In this document: in pieces, positions 38,117-48,353 of the stretch | Position numbering within the stretch: the stretch's first letter is position 1 | Layout: every line of letters begins with the position of its first letter | Assembly: GCA_963772445.1 (NCBI GenBank) | Contig: CAVYXK010000003.1 | Span: forward strand, 423,906 to 487,905 | Length of the DNA: 64,000 nucleotides | From: CAVYXK01 sp963772445 | GTDB taxonomy: Bacteria > Pseudomonadota > Alphaproteobacteria > Acetobacterales > Acetobacteraceae | Direction of reading: 5' to 3' | Made by a program: the position numbers and the translations under genes | The notes under the pieces: generated by a model | Told to the model about the DNA's origin: nothing | Database searches by the model: none | The model's input: the letters and a program-made list of their open reading frames with translations, nothing else

Positions 38117-38758
38117 TTATGCGGTCCAGGCGGAGCCGCGGATCACGCTGCAGAAATTAGCAGGCGTGAAATGCGGATCCTTATCCGCGAGCACGTCGGC
38201 GTTGACGGTGCCGAAGGTCGTGTGCGGCTTGTGCCCGAAGCCGTCGTAGAACGCCTGGATAATGTCTTCCTTGAAGCGGCCGCTGCGCGGATGCGCCTGC
38301 ACCACCGCCTCGCGCTCCGCGTCGGAGAATTCGGAGTAGGCGATGCCCAGCACGTCCATCTCCACGCCTGCTGTCAGCAGCGCAATCACCGGGTGCATAT
38401 GCTGTGGAATGCCCGGCGTGGTGTGCAGCGCGATCGCGGTCCAAACCGTGTCGATATCCTGCTGCGATATCCTGTGGCCGCGCAGGAAGTCGCGCGCGGC
38501 GTTCGCGCCGTCCACCTCGAAGCGCTCATCCGGGCTGCTGTGCCGATGCGTCAACCCCATGTCGTGGAACATCGCGCCGGCATAGAGCAGCTCGGCGTCG
38601 AACGTCAGGCTGCGGCGGACCCCGGTCAGCGCCCCCCAGTAGAAGACGCGGCTGGAGTGGTGAAACAGCAGTGGCGATTCCGTGTCTCGCACGAGTTCCG
38701 TGATCTCGCGCGCAAACTGGCTGTCAGGGACCTTGACTCCTTTGATCCCGATTGTCAT
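38117..38758 (-). CDS. HD-domain metal-dependent hydrolase (cyanamide hydratase-like)
   Basis: 213 aa. The HD signature is spread as HHSSRVFYWG (His), GAMFHDMGLTH (His-Asp) and IALHTTPGIP (His), the order of HD hydrolases; the overall sequence looks like the cyanamide hydratase-like/HD subfamily. Substrates in this group vary (nitriles, nucleotides), so none is assigned. ATG 38758 opens behind GGAGGGAGAATG. Located between the divergent control region and katA. Confidence 0.85.
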   Translation of the reverse strand: MTIGIKGVKVPDSQFAREITELVRDTESPLLFHHSSRVFYWGALTGVRRSLTFDAELLYAGAMFHDMGLTHRHSSPDERFEVDGANAARDFLRGHRISQQDIDTVWTAIALHTTPGIPQHMHPVIALLTAGVEMDVLGIAYSEFSDAEREAVVQAHPRSGRFKEDIIQAFYDGFGHKPHTTFGTVNADVLADKDPHFTPANFCSVIRGSAWTA

Positions 38759-39168
38759 CTACATTCTCCCTCCGAATGTTCCACATATTGATATGATCGC
38801 CGTGCATATAGATGGCGTGCATGCAACACGTGTCGCAGGTAGAGGTGTGTTCTCGCTCGATCCCAGCAAGTGATCGGGGTCATGCAACATCTCCGCTGTG
38901 ACTGGTTCTGCACCGCGTCGTCAGACAATTGCGTCTGAAAGAAATTAGCTAGTCGCTTAATTCCACTTGTTCCTTGGGCCCCGCGTGGGGAACGGTCTCG
39001 TGTCACGGCATGGGCCTATGATTACAGACCGCGCATTCTGCTGCTGCTGCGTCCCCCAGGAGGGGTATAACGGCCAACGAATTCTCACGAAATCGTGTAG
39101 TTAGTCGTCTGCCGGCAGTCCGATCAGCCGCCAACTCCTGTGCAATCTTAAAACCCTGAAAACCCTTA
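38759..39168. promoter_or_regulatory. Divergent control region between HD/katA genes and the regulator
   Basis: About 410 bases, AT-richer than its surroundings, without an open gene. Perfect inverted repeats: TCAGAC-6-GTCTGA at 38921-38938 and CACGAAATCGTG at 39086-39097. The adjacent winged-helix regulator is a natural candidate binder. Promoters in both directions are expected; exact -35/-10 boxes were not fixed. Confidence 0.5.
38921..38938. promoter_or_regulatory. Candidate operator TCAGAC-N6-GTCTGA
   Basis: TCAGACAATTGCGTCTGA: perfect 6-bp arms, 12-bp centre-to-centre spacing, midway in the divergent region. Functional role is inferred only from symmetry and position. Confidence 0.4.
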
Positions 39169-42035
39169 ATGGGGGCGCGTGCCGTGTCGGGGAACGGCGA
39201 CATCATCGAGTTTGGCCGGTTCCGATTGCACCGACGCGACCGGACGCTGCTGGCCGATGGTGTGGAACTGGAGCTCGGGGCACGGGCCATCGACGTGCTG
39301 CTGGCGTTGATCGATGCCGGCGGGGCGATGCTGAGCAAGGACGAGCTGCTGAGCCGGGTCTGGCCCGATGCCGTTGTCGAGGAAAACAACCTGCACGTGC
39401 AGATCTTCGCCTTGCGCCGTGCGCTCGGTGCGGATCGGGACGTGATCAGGACGGTGCCCCGCCACGGCTATCGCTTCACCGGCGCACTCACTGCGGCCTC
39501 CAGATCAGCTTCGGCGGCGGATGTCGCTCCTGCGCCGATTGTGCCGTCCGCCAGCAATCTGCCCATACAAGTTGGCGAACTGATTGGGCGGGAGGCCGAT
39601 TTGCAGCAGGTGGTCGAACTGCAGACCACCTATCGCTTGCTGACGCTCACCGGGCCTGGCGGGATCGGCAAGACCAGCTTGGCCCTTTCCGCGGCATGGC
39701 GCCTGGTCGATCGCTATCCGGACGGCGTGCGGCTTGCGGATCTGGCGACGCTCGCCGATCCGAACCTGGTGTTGTCCACGATCGCCGCGGCGCTCGGTTT
39801 GCAACGATTGCCGTCGCCGCTGCTGCCTGAACACGTTGCCGCCAGCCTGGAATCGCGGCGATTGCTGCTGGTGCTCGACAACTGCGAACACCTGATCGAG
39901 CCGGTCGCGCGCATCGCAGAGGCGCTCCTGCATGGTGCTTCGCACTTGCAGATCCTCGCCACCAGCCGGGAACCCCTGCGCGCCGACGGCGAGTGCGTCT
40001 ATAGCGTTCCGGCCCTGGCCGTGCCCGGCGATGAGATCACCGACACCGGGGCTCAGCTCCGTCATAGCGCGGTGCGCCTGTTCGTCGCTCGTGCCCGCCT
40101 CGCCGGTACACAATTACAGATCGATGATGACCGCGCCCGAACCATCAGCAGCATCTGCCGACGGCTCGATGGCATTCCATTGGCGATCGAGCTGGCGGCA
40201 GCACGCACTGCGGTGCTGGGCGTGCGGGGCGTCGCCGCCGGCCTCGACGATCGCTTTCGCTTGCTGACCGGCGGGCGACGGACGGCGCTGCCCCGTCACC
40301 AGACCCTGCGGGCGACGCTCGACTGGAGCTACGGGTTGCTCCTCGACACCGAGCGCGCGGTGCTGCGTCGTCTGGCGATCTTTCCCGGCGGTTTCGAGCT
40401 GAAAACAGCGAAAGCAATAATGGCGACGACTGATGGCGAGGCACCGGATGTCATCGATAGCCTGGCCAGCCTTGTCGCGAAGTCGCTCGTCACGAGGGCC
40501 ATCGGTAGCGGACCCGTACGCTACCGGCTGCTCGACACCACTCGTGCCTATGCGCTGGAGAAGCTCACCGAGAGCGGCGAGTTGGACACCACCGCGCGGC
40601 GCCACGCCGAATACGTCCGGGACCTCCTTGTGCGGGCTGAACCCGAACGATGGGCACGTTCCATCGCTGAATGGCTCACCGCCTACGGCCGCGAAATCGA
40701 CGACGTACGTGCGGCGCTGGATTGGGCCTTTTCACCGGGTGGCGACACGACGATCGGCGTAGCGCTGATGGTTGCTTCAGAACCCCTATGGTTCGGGCTG
40801 TCGCTGATGGACGAATGTCGCCGGAGTATCGAATGCGCTCTCTCCAGCATACGAAAGGGCGTAAGCCGCGACGCGCGCCACGAGATGCAACTGTACGCGA
40901 CACTTGCCGCAGCGCTGTTCAATACGAAGGGCCCGGGTCCCGAGGCTTGTGCGGCCTGGATAGATGCTCTGGCGATTGCCGAGGAGCTTGACAACACCGA
41001 GTATCGATTGCGCGCACTCTGGGGCCTGTGGTACAATCGCATCAGTAACGCGGAGTGCCAAGCCGCGTTAGCACTCGCGGAACGGTTCTACACCCTCCCG
41101 CCGAACCAAGCCGGCCCGGCCGATCGGCTGGTCGCCGAGCGCATGCTCGGGACATCGCTGTATTATCTGGGAGATCTGAGCAATGGGCGACGTCATCTCG
41201 AGCACATGCTAAGTCACAGTACGGCTCCGGTGCGCCAGTCACATATCGCCCGCTTTCAATTCGACCTGCCCGTGGCCGCGCGTGGCACTCTCGCGAGGAT
41301 CCTCTGGCTGCAGGGATTTCCCGATCAGGCCATGCGCATGGCCCAAGACAATGTTGAGGATGCTCGCGCTGTCGACCATGTGATTTCGCTATATTGGGCG
41401 TTGGATGGCGCGTGCATGGTTGCACTGGCCGTTGGCGATCTGGCAACCGTCGACCGCTCAGTTGCGATGCTGCTCAAAAATTCGGCCAAGCATGCGCTGG
41501 ATTTCTGGCAGGCCCTGGGCCACAGCTATCAGGGGCAGTTATTGATCAAACGCGGCAATGTCGTCACTGGGGTGCAGTATCTTCGTACCGGCCTCGACGA
41601 ACTTGAGGGGACGGGGTACGTCCTGCGTTCGCCGGGGCTTCTCGGCGCATTGGCAGAAGGCCTGGCCGGTGTGGGGCAAGTGACGGAGGGCCTTCGGAAA
41701 ATCGACGAGGCACTTGCACGATGCGAACGCACCGATGAGCGCTGGAGCGTGGCCGAGTTGCTCCGCATCAGAGGCGAGCTTCTGCTGCTGCAAGGCGAAC
41801 CGGAGGCCTCGGCTGCGGCAGAGGATCATTACCGGCAAGGTCTCGACGTGGCCCGTCAACAGGAAACCCCATCGTGGGAGCTGCGTTGCGCCACCAGCCT
41901 CGCGCGACTGTGGCGCGATCAGGCTCGGAGCGAACAGGCACGTGAGCTTTTGGCGTCGGTATACGATCGGTTTACCGAAGGCTTCGCGACAGCCGATCTC
42001 AAAGCGGCAAGGCGCTTATCGACGAGATATTATAG
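39169..42035 (+). CDS. Winged-helix (OmpR/CadC-type) regulator with AAA/NB-ARC-like ATPase and TPR region, frameshifted at the end
   Basis: About 955 aa. Residues 10-105: DNA-binding winged helix (FGRFRLHRRDRTLLADGVEL; SRVWPDAVVEENNLHVQIF; TVPRHGYRF). Residues 140-400: STAND-type ATPase with Walker A GPGGIGKTSLAL, Walker B LLLVLDNCEHL and sensor ATSREPLR. The remainder is TPR-like helical repeats. No membrane segment. At 42010-42012 a base seems to be missing: the expected end DLKAARALIDEIL with TAG at 42033-42035 is out of frame, and the raw frame runs on antisense through the next gene to 42600. ATG 39169 lacks an obvious ribosome site. Confidence 0.87.
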
Positions 42036-42039
42036 ATCG

Positions 42040-43698
42040 TCACGGCAATGCCGGCCGCCACGCATCAGCAAAGCCGCGCACACGCGGCAGCAGGATCATG
42101 TCCCATGGGCTCGGCATCTCGCCCACAGGCACATGCACAAGACCCGGCGCGTTCGCCGCGAACGCCTGGCGCAACGCGTGCTCCAGCATCTCCGGCGTCG
42201 TCGCGCGCCAGGCGCGCACTCCGAAGCTCTCTGCGAATGTAACGAAATCTGGGTTGGCCAGGTCGCTGGCGATCAGCCGGTTGCCGTACTGCTCGCGCTG
42301 GATGCGCCGCACATTGCCGAACGCGCCGTCGTCGAATACCACCGCTACGACCGGCAGCTTGTGTCGCACCGCCGTTGCCAGCTCCTGCGCCTGGTACATG
42401 AATCCGCCATCGCCGGCGACCGCAACCACCTTACGTCCCGGCAGCGCAGCCTGCGCGCCGAGCGCGACGCCATAGCTCCAGCCCAGCGTATCCTGATGCC
42501 CGGGCGAAAGATATGTCCGCGGCGCATAGACGGGGAACGCCAAGCGGCTGGCGAACCCGACCTGAGTGACATCCTCAACGTAAATCCCATCATCCGGTAG
42601 CGCTGCGCGGATCGCGCGCACGAAACCCATCTGCGGCTCCAGCCGCGACAGGCGTTGCTCGAACCAGGTACGATGCCCACGCATCTCCGCGTCCCGTCGC
42701 GGCCGATCGCGATTGTGCGCCGGCAACTCGGCGGCCAACGCGGGCAGGACCGTTGCTGCGTCGCCCACGAGCGAGCAGGCCGGGCGACGAAACCGCGTCG
42801 GCTCCTCCGGGTCGATATCGAGCCGTACGATCGGCAGCGCGTCATCCACCCCCCAGTTGCTTTGCTGCCAGTAAAGCCGCGTGCCCACCGCCAGCACCGC
42901 ATCCGCATCCTTCCAGTAGCGATGCCCCTCGGTGAACGACACGGCGAGCCGATGCGTCGTCGGAATTGCGCCGCGGCCGCGGCGGAACGATGACACCGGC
43001 GCCTCCAGCGCTTCGGCGACCGCAAGCAACTCCGCGCCGGCATCCAGTGCCCCGCCGCCGACCACGACCAGCGGACGCTCGGCCTGCCCGAGGATCGCCG
43101 CCGCCCGCGACACCGCCTCGGAATCGACCGGTGGAACCCTGCGCGCTGCGATCTGCGGAAACTCAACCGCGCCGACCTCCCCCCAGGTGTCGATCGCACA
43201 TTCCAGCGCAACCGGTCGGGCACGTCCCGACGTTGCGGCGCAGACCGCTTCGGCCACCAACTGCGGTGCCTCGTGCGGCGCACGGATGCGGGCGGCATGT
43301 TTGGTGATGTGCCGCAGAAGCCCAAGCTGGTCCGCGATCTCGTGCAGATGCCCGTGACCATGGTCGATCGCGAAGGAGGCGATCTGTCCGGCCAACGCAA
43401 TCACCGGCGCTCCCATCCCATAGGCCGTCAGAAGCGCCGCCGATGCATTCAGCAACCCCGGCCCGGGCACGGTGGCGAAGACCTGCGGGCGTCCGGTTAC
43501 CAGTGCGGCGCCGAGCGCCATGTAAGCCGAAGTCTGCTCGTGTCGCGGATGCAGCACGCGAAAGTGCCCCTCGGCCCGCTGCGCCGCGTCGAACAGATGG
43601 TCGTTGTGCACGCCGGGAAGCGCATAGAGCGTGTCGATCCCGTGCCGGATCAGGCTTTCGACCACCGCTTCGGCAGTGGTCATGTGCGCGGCGCTCAT
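42040..43698 (-). CDS. Thiamine-diphosphate-dependent enzyme (acetolactate synthase/benzoylformate decarboxylase-like)
   Basis: 552 aa with the three-domain POX fold. ALPGVHNDHLFDAAQ at the N-terminus, HEQTSAYMALGAAL (catalytic Glu region), and the ThDP motif GDGGFMYQAQELATA ending VFDDGAFGNVRR (Asn metal ligand). The middle domain has VVVGGGALDAGAELLAV. The family includes acetolactate synthases, oxalyl-CoA and aromatic 2-oxoacid decarboxylases; the substrate is not decided. Start ATG 43698 overlaps the stop of the debranching paralogue (ATGA), so the two are coupled. The convergent regulator ends five bases from it. Confidence 0.85.
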   Translation of the reverse strand: MSAAHMTTAEAVVESLIRHGIDTLYALPGVHNDHLFDAAQRAEGHFRVLHPRHEQTSAYMALGAALVTGRPQVFATVPGPGLLNASAALLTAYGMGAPVIALAGQIASFAIDHGHGHLHEIADQLGLLRHITKHAARIRAPHEAPQLVAEAVCAATSGRARPVALECAIDTWGEVGAVEFPQIAARRVPPVDSEAVSRAAAILGQAERPLVVVGGGALDAGAELLAVAEALEAPVSSFRRGRGAIPTTHRLAVSFTEGHRYWKDADAVLAVGTRLYWQQSNWGVDDALPIVRLDIDPEEPTRFRRPACSLVGDAATVLPALAAELPAHNRDRPRRDAEMRGHRTWFEQRLSRLEPQMGFVRAIRAALPDDGIYVEDVTQVGFASRLAFPVYAPRTYLSPGHQDTLGWSYGVALGAQAALPGRKVVAVAGDGGFMYQAQELATAVRHKLPVVAVVFDDGAFGNVRRIQREQYGNRLIASDLANPDFVTFAESFGVRAWRATTPEMLEHALRQAFAANAPGLVHVPVGEMPSPWDMILLPRVRGFADAWRPALP

Positions 43699-45869
43699 GC
43701 CGCACAGCCATTACGCAGAAGCCGCAGGAAACAGCGTGTGCTGCGTTCCTCGACGGTCGTCGGGTCGCCGCGCAACACCTCGAAATGTGTCTCTTCGTCG
43801 TCACGCCAGAAGCGTATATCGAGCGTCTGCTTGCCGAGTTTGAGATCATACAGCGTCACATCGGGCAGCCACTCCGGCAACCACGGATCGACATAGAGCC
43901 GCCCGCGCGGTGCATCGGGCTGGATGCCGAGCAGCACTTGCAGCAGCATGAAGGCAGTTCCGGCCGCCCAGGCCTGCGGCACGTTGGCACCCGGATATTG
44001 CACCGGGAACGAATCCGGTGTCCGCCTGATGCCGGAGTAAAGCTCTGGCACCTGGTACAGCAGGAAATGGCTCGCCGCGGTGCTGATGTCGTGCGCTATC
44101 TTGGCGGCCTCCCGGACAAATCCGTAACGCCTGAAACCATCGGCGATCAGGCCGTTGTCGTGCGGCCAGACCGAACCGTTCTGGTACGAGTGGGGGTTGT
44201 AGGCGGGATGCTCGGACGACAGCGTGCGAATGCCCCAACCGCTGTTCATGTCGGGCGCCATCAGCCGCGTTACCACACGGCCGGCCCGCTCCTCCGGGAC
44301 GATGCCGGAGAACAGCAGGTGCCCGGGATTGGAAGCAACCGTCCAGACGGGCCGCTTCTGCCCGTCCAGCATATAAGCGTAAAAGCCGCTCCGCTCGTTC
44401 CAGAAACGGTCGTTGAAGCGCTGGAAAAGCTGTGCCGCCTTCGCCCGCAGTGCCCCGGCGTGCTCGGGTCGATCGAGAGCGTCGTAGATCTCGGCCATCC
44501 GCAGCCAGGCATCGTACACATAGCCCTGCAGCTCGCATAACGCCTTCGGGCCTCTCACCCGTCTACCGTCAGTATAGACCATGGCGTCCTCGGCGTCCTT
44601 CCAGGCCATGTTCTCATACCCGGCGGGCGAGCGAGTTTGGTACTCCTGGAAACCGTCGCCGTCGCGGTCGCCCCAGTTATCGATCCAGTCCAGCGCCGCT
44701 TCGGCATGCGGCAGATACCGCTCCAACAGCGCATCGTCGCCGGTGGCGCGCCAGGTGGCATGCAGCACGATCAGGTAGAGCATCGTAGCGTCGGCAGTGC
44801 CGTAATACGGCATATGCGGGATCAGCCCGAAATGCGCCAGCTCGCCGTAGCGCAGCTCATGCAGGATCTTGCCCGGCTCGGCGTCGCGATAGTCGTCCCG
44901 CTCCCGAGCCTGAAGCCGCCCGAGCACGTCGAGCGCGCCGCGGGCGAATTCCGGATAGACCAACATATTCTGCAACGAGACGATCAGGCTGTCGCGACCG
45001 AACAGGGCGACGAACCAGGGCAGCCCGGCGGCCGGGATGAACACCATGTGGTCGGTCCCCTCGGCCGGCAGCCGAAGCGCCGCCATGTCCTCAATGGCCT
45101 GCTCGTAGAAATGCCGGAAATCCTCGTTCGAGGTGCGGATCTTCAGCACCCGCCGTCGCCACTCCAGCACCTCCTTTGCCTGCTGGGATTCGTTCACGAG
45201 ATGCGTACAGTCGAGCGAGGCAGGGTAACTCTTGTCGCCATCGACCAGCTCATACAGCAGACAGGCATGCCAGCTCGCGCCGGGGTCGAGCCGGATCTCG
45301 AAGCTCAGCCGGCCGTTGGCATAAACCGCCTGGGATGCGTCGCAATGCGCGGCGACGTTCACCGCGCGCAGAAAGTCATGGTTGCGATAGGTTGTGCACA
45401 GAACCTGGCTGCTCTCCGCCCAGTCGGTGCTGATGCGGCCGCGCCGAACAATCTTCTGCTGCTTGACCTCGAATAGGTCGGCGAAGTCGGAACGGAACGC
45501 GATCTCCAGGTTGAAGCGCACCGGCTTCGTGCCATGATTCGTCAGGTCGAAATCCTCGTGCAGCCCTCCGGCCACTGCCCGGCTCAATTTGAGCCCGAGG
45601 CTGCGCGCGGCGATCGCTCCGTCCTCGGTCAGGATGTCGCGATTGGTCAGAAAAATCTGCGCGCTGTCATAAGTCACCGCGCCACCGCTCAGCGGCTCCC
45701 ATGGCTCACCGTTGGCATACAGCGCCCAGGCGCTGATCAGCCGCGTGTCGAAGAAATACAGCCCGTGGACGGATGGCCACTCGATCTGACCGTCCGGCCG
45801 CGTGACCAGCACCGTGTGGCCCTGGTGGATGGAAATCTGCGGCGGACCGACCTGCACCTTGAACGACAT
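43695..45869 (-). CDS. Amylo-alpha-1,6-glucosidase-like protein, copy 2
   Basis: 724 aa, collinear along its whole length with the gene at 20125-22296: the same start MxFKVQVGPPQISIH, FVALFGRDSLIVSLQN, IDNWGDRDGDGFQEYQTRSP, NGSVWPHDNGLIADGF and VPQAWAAGTAFMLLQ. Predicted glucan debranching or glucosidase activity in the cytoplasm. GAGGAG precedes the ATG. It is translationally coupled to a ThDP enzyme, unlike copy 1, which neighbours a glucokinase-like gene; the two may act on different substrates or conditions. Confidence 0.87.
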   Translation of the reverse strand: MSFKVQVGPPQISIHQGHTVLVTRPDGQIEWPSVHGLYFFDTRLISAWALYANGEPWEPLSGGAVTYDSAQIFLTNRDILTEDGAIAARSLGLKLSRAVAGGLHEDFDLTNHGTKPVRFNLEIAFRSDFADLFEVKQQKIVRRGRISTDWAESSQVLCTTYRNHDFLRAVNVAAHCDASQAVYANGRLSFEIRLDPGASWHACLLYELVDGDKSYPASLDCTHLVNESQQAKEVLEWRRRVLKIRTSNEDFRHFYEQAIEDMAALRLPAEGTDHMVFIPAAGLPWFVALFGRDSLIVSLQNMLVYPEFARGALDVLGRLQARERDDYRDAEPGKILHELRYGELAHFGLIPHMPYYGTADATMLYLIVLHATWRATGDDALLERYLPHAEAALDWIDNWGDRDGDGFQEYQTRSPAGYENMAWKDAEDAMVYTDGRRVRGPKALCELQGYVYDAWLRMAEIYDALDRPEHAGALRAKAAQLFQRFNDRFWNERSGFYAYMLDGQKRPVWTVASNPGHLLFSGIVPEERAGRVVTRLMAPDMNSGWGIRTLSSEHPAYNPHSYQNGSVWPHDNGLIADGFRRYGFVREAAKIAHDISTAASHFLLYQVPELYSGIRRTPDSFPVQYPGANVPQAWAAGTAFMLLQVLLGIQPDAPRGRLYVDPWLPEWLPDVTLYDLKLGKQTLDIRFWRDDEETHFEVLRGDPTTVEERSTRCFLRLLRNGCAA

Positions 45870-45900
45870 GCACGACTCCTCGTGGCCTGGACCACGAGGT

Positions 45901-46381
45901 TTAACGGTCGGAGGTCACCTCGGTCAGGCGCTTCAGCATGAATACCCGGTCATAGCCGCCCTGACTGGCGCGGGAGGTACTCCTCCCAGCCATGGGCGCG
46001 GTAGATCGCCAGGTTCTCGTACATCTTCTCGTGCGTGTAGAGCCGCAGCTCGCGATACCCGCGGCGAACCGCCTCGGCGTCGGCGAAGGCGAGCAGCCGG
46101 CGCCCGTAGCCGCGACCCTGGCGGTCGGGCGCGACCGCAATGTTGTCGAGCAGCAGGTGATCCGGCTCCGGCACCAGGACCAGCACGCCAGCGATGGCGC
46201 CGGTCTCGGTCAGCACCCAGGCCTCGCCGGCGGCGATCCGCCGGGCGTAGTCGTCCAGCATTGGGCCGGGCGGCTTGCCGATGCGGGGAATATACATGGC
46301 GTAGGCGTCACCGACGAGCCGCTCGACCGCCGGCTGGTCTTCGGCGACGGCAAGCCGTATCTCTGCCGCGGCGCCGCTCAC
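45901..46381 (-). CDS. GNAT-family N-acetyltransferase, frameshifted near the C-terminus
   Basis: About 160 aa if restored. The acetyl-CoA loop is VAPDRQGRGYGRRLLAFA (Q/R-x-x-G-x-G/A); the N-terminal part IRLAVAEDQPAVERLV and LYTHEKMYENLAIYRAHGW are family-typical. Near 45957-45975 the frame changes: the first frame stops as PRQSGRL, while the expected end GGYDRVFMLKRLTEV lies in the adjacent frame to TAA at 45901-45903. ATG 46381 overlaps the stop of the sensor-like gene. The acetyl acceptor is unknown. Confidence 0.83.
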
Positions 46382-48207
46382 GGCATCGCCCTTATCTGTT
46401 CCGGCTGTATCTCCAGTGCCCGCACCTGGGCCCGGAGCGCGGCGATCTCCAGCCGAGCGTACGGGCCAGCCGCATCGTCGGCGAAGCGCACGAGCAGCTC
46501 CCGCTCATCGGCGTTGAGGTCGGCACCGCTGCGATGCGGCCCATAGAGAGCAATCGCCAGCCCGTCCGCCACCGGGACGCAGAACACCGGCGCCTGAAGC
46601 CCGTGCGGAAACCCCGGCACGTCCGCGACGCTCTTCAGCCGGTGAGGTTGCATCCGATGCCGATCCATCGCCAATGCCGTCCGCATCTCGGGAGCAAAGC
46701 GCATAGCCGTGCCGTCGTCCCACCCGACCGCACCGGGGCAGCGACGCCACGCCCCGTCATCGGCGCGAAACAGCGCGGCCGAAGCAAGGTGCAGCGCCTT
46801 TGCTGGCGCGTCGGTCAGGGAGCGCTCTACCTCCGCCGTTACTTGGGCCGTCCGCAGTTGGTGGCCGGCTTGCATCAGCCGATGCCGCGCGCGGCGGAAG
46901 CCGGGGCTCAGCGCGTGATGCGTCAGCTCGGCGACCAGATCGTGCATCCTGGTCAGCGCGAACGCGACCAGGCCGCCGCCGAGCAGCCAGCCCCAGAGCG
47001 GCAGGTGCAACTCCTCGTGCAGCGCACTGATCTGCTCCCCTAGCCAGAACATCGGCACGCTCACTAACAGGGCGAACAGCGTCACCCGGCGCAGAGGGAT
47101 GGCAACGTCGATCACGCGCGGCCGGCGCACTGCTTCGAAGACGAAGGCGACCAGGATGCCGTTCAACAGGTAGAACAGCCCCAGCGTCGCATCCGACAGG
47201 GGGCTGCCGACCAGCGGCATGAACATGCTCGTCGAGGACAGGCTCTCAGCAAAGATAAAGGCTGGCAGGCCGATCAGGCAGCCCCAGATCACCCAGCGCA
47301 GGCGCTGATAGTCCTGCGGCTGCTGGCCGTGGCGTCGGGCCAACAAGATCGCCAGGACCATCACGTCCATACCCCAGCCCGCTATGAAGCTTGCGCGCGT
47401 GACCGTCTCGCTCCGGTAGCCGAACGCCGCGCCAAAGCTGGCGAGCTGCAAGCCGATCAGAACCACGGCGATCAACGGCAGGGCGCGCTCAACCGGCTGC
47501 GAGTGCGGCTCTGTCAGATCGCGGGGCACCCGGAGCGCGAACAGCAGAAGCCCCACATACCCGGCCCCGACAACGACCGATTGCACCACCTCCTGTGCCA
47601 CCAGCAGGAACGGGCGCTCTTCCAGCCAGGCATAGGCTTCGTAGTCGGCCCCGGAATTGAACCAGATCGCGTAGAGAAAGAAGCCCCAGGTCATCGGTCC
47701 GGGCCGGGTCCAGACCAGCCACCCGGCACCCAGGATGACCAGAATGGCGACGACCTCGTTCAGGGCGAGCACCATTTTCTCGTCCCATTTCGGCGAGATC
47801 GGTGCGGCGCTTATTGTAACAAGCCGGCTCGGCCGGCCGGGTGCCACAACGACAAGCGAGACGGTACGGCCGGCATATACCCGCTGCGGCCCGCCCATGC
47901 CGCCCACCACCGCCAGCAAATCAATGCAGGCGGCAGAGGGTGGCCAGAAGCAGCGCATGGCCCAGAGGTCGATGTGCTCGCCGTCCCGCAGCCCGGCCCG
48001 CCAAGCCGGAGAGTCCGCGAGCGTCGGGAACGGTCCCTGCACGTCATAGACCAAGCCGTCATTGTCGGCGGCAAAGCCCTGAGAGCCGAGCGGTCGGACC
48101 AGGCGTATGAGATCTGGTACGACCAGCAGCAGCGCCCAGACCGCCAGCAGGATCAGCAGCCCACGACCGGCGAGGCTCTTACGTGCCGCTGCCGCCTGCG
48201 CGTGCAT
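46378..48207 (-). CDS. Sensor-like membrane protein: PDZ-like periplasmic domain, multi-helix membrane part, GAF-like cytoplasmic end
   Basis: 609 aa. One N-terminal helix (GLLILLAVWALLLVVPDLI), then about 130 periplasmic residues resembling a PDZ domain (DSPAWRAGLRDGEHIDLWAM), then seven to eight membrane helices from about residue 150 to 430, then about 150 cytoplasmic residues of GAF-like character (DGLAIALYGPHRSGADLNAD ERELLVRFADD). No kinase, cyclase or HAMP domain is visible, so the output is unclear. Stop codon overlaps the GNAT start, suggesting joint expression. The domain reading is by eye. Confidence 0.75.
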   Translation of the reverse strand: MHAQAAAARKSLAGRGLLILLAVWALLLVVPDLIRLVRPLGSQGFAADNDGLVYDVQGPFPTLADSPAWRAGLRDGEHIDLWAMRCFWPPSAACIDLLAVVGGMGGPQRVYAGRTVSLVVVAPGRPSRLVTISAAPISPKWDEKMVLALNEVVAILVILGAGWLVWTRPGPMTWGFFLYAIWFNSGADYEAYAWLEERPFLLVAQEVVQSVVVGAGYVGLLLFALRVPRDLTEPHSQPVERALPLIAVVLIGLQLASFGAAFGYRSETVTRASFIAGWGMDVMVLAILLARRHGQQPQDYQRLRWVIWGCLIGLPAFIFAESLSSTSMFMPLVGSPLSDATLGLFYLLNGILVAFVFEAVRRPRVIDVAIPLRRVTLFALLVSVPMFWLGEQISALHEELHLPLWGWLLGGGLVAFALTRMHDLVAELTHHALSPGFRRARHRLMQAGHQLRTAQVTAEVERSLTDAPAKALHLASAALFRADDGAWRRCPGAVGWDDGTAMRFAPEMRTALAMDRHRMQPHRLKSVADVPGFPHGLQAPVFCVPVADGLAIALYGPHRSGADLNADERELLVRFADDAAGPYARLEIAALRAQVRALEIQPEQIRAMP

Positions 48208-48353
48208 GCTGTCTCCCTGATCCGATACAGAGGCGTGCTCGTGTCTATCGCCCCAGCGGTCGCGCCTGCAACCGTCGGCAATAGCGTCGGTTGTATATAA
48301 GGGGCATCGAAGGTGGGCGCTGTAGGCGGAATGATTCCGCCGCTCTCAGCCCA

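Noticed and set aside
42036..42600. C-terminal extension of the regulator
   Set aside because: Antisense to the ThDP enzyme; arises from the indel at 42010-42012.
45802..47043. 413-codon plus-strand frame opposite GNAT and the sensor-like gene
   Set aside because: Spans two genes in opposite sense and is Arg/Gln-rich; a shadow frame.
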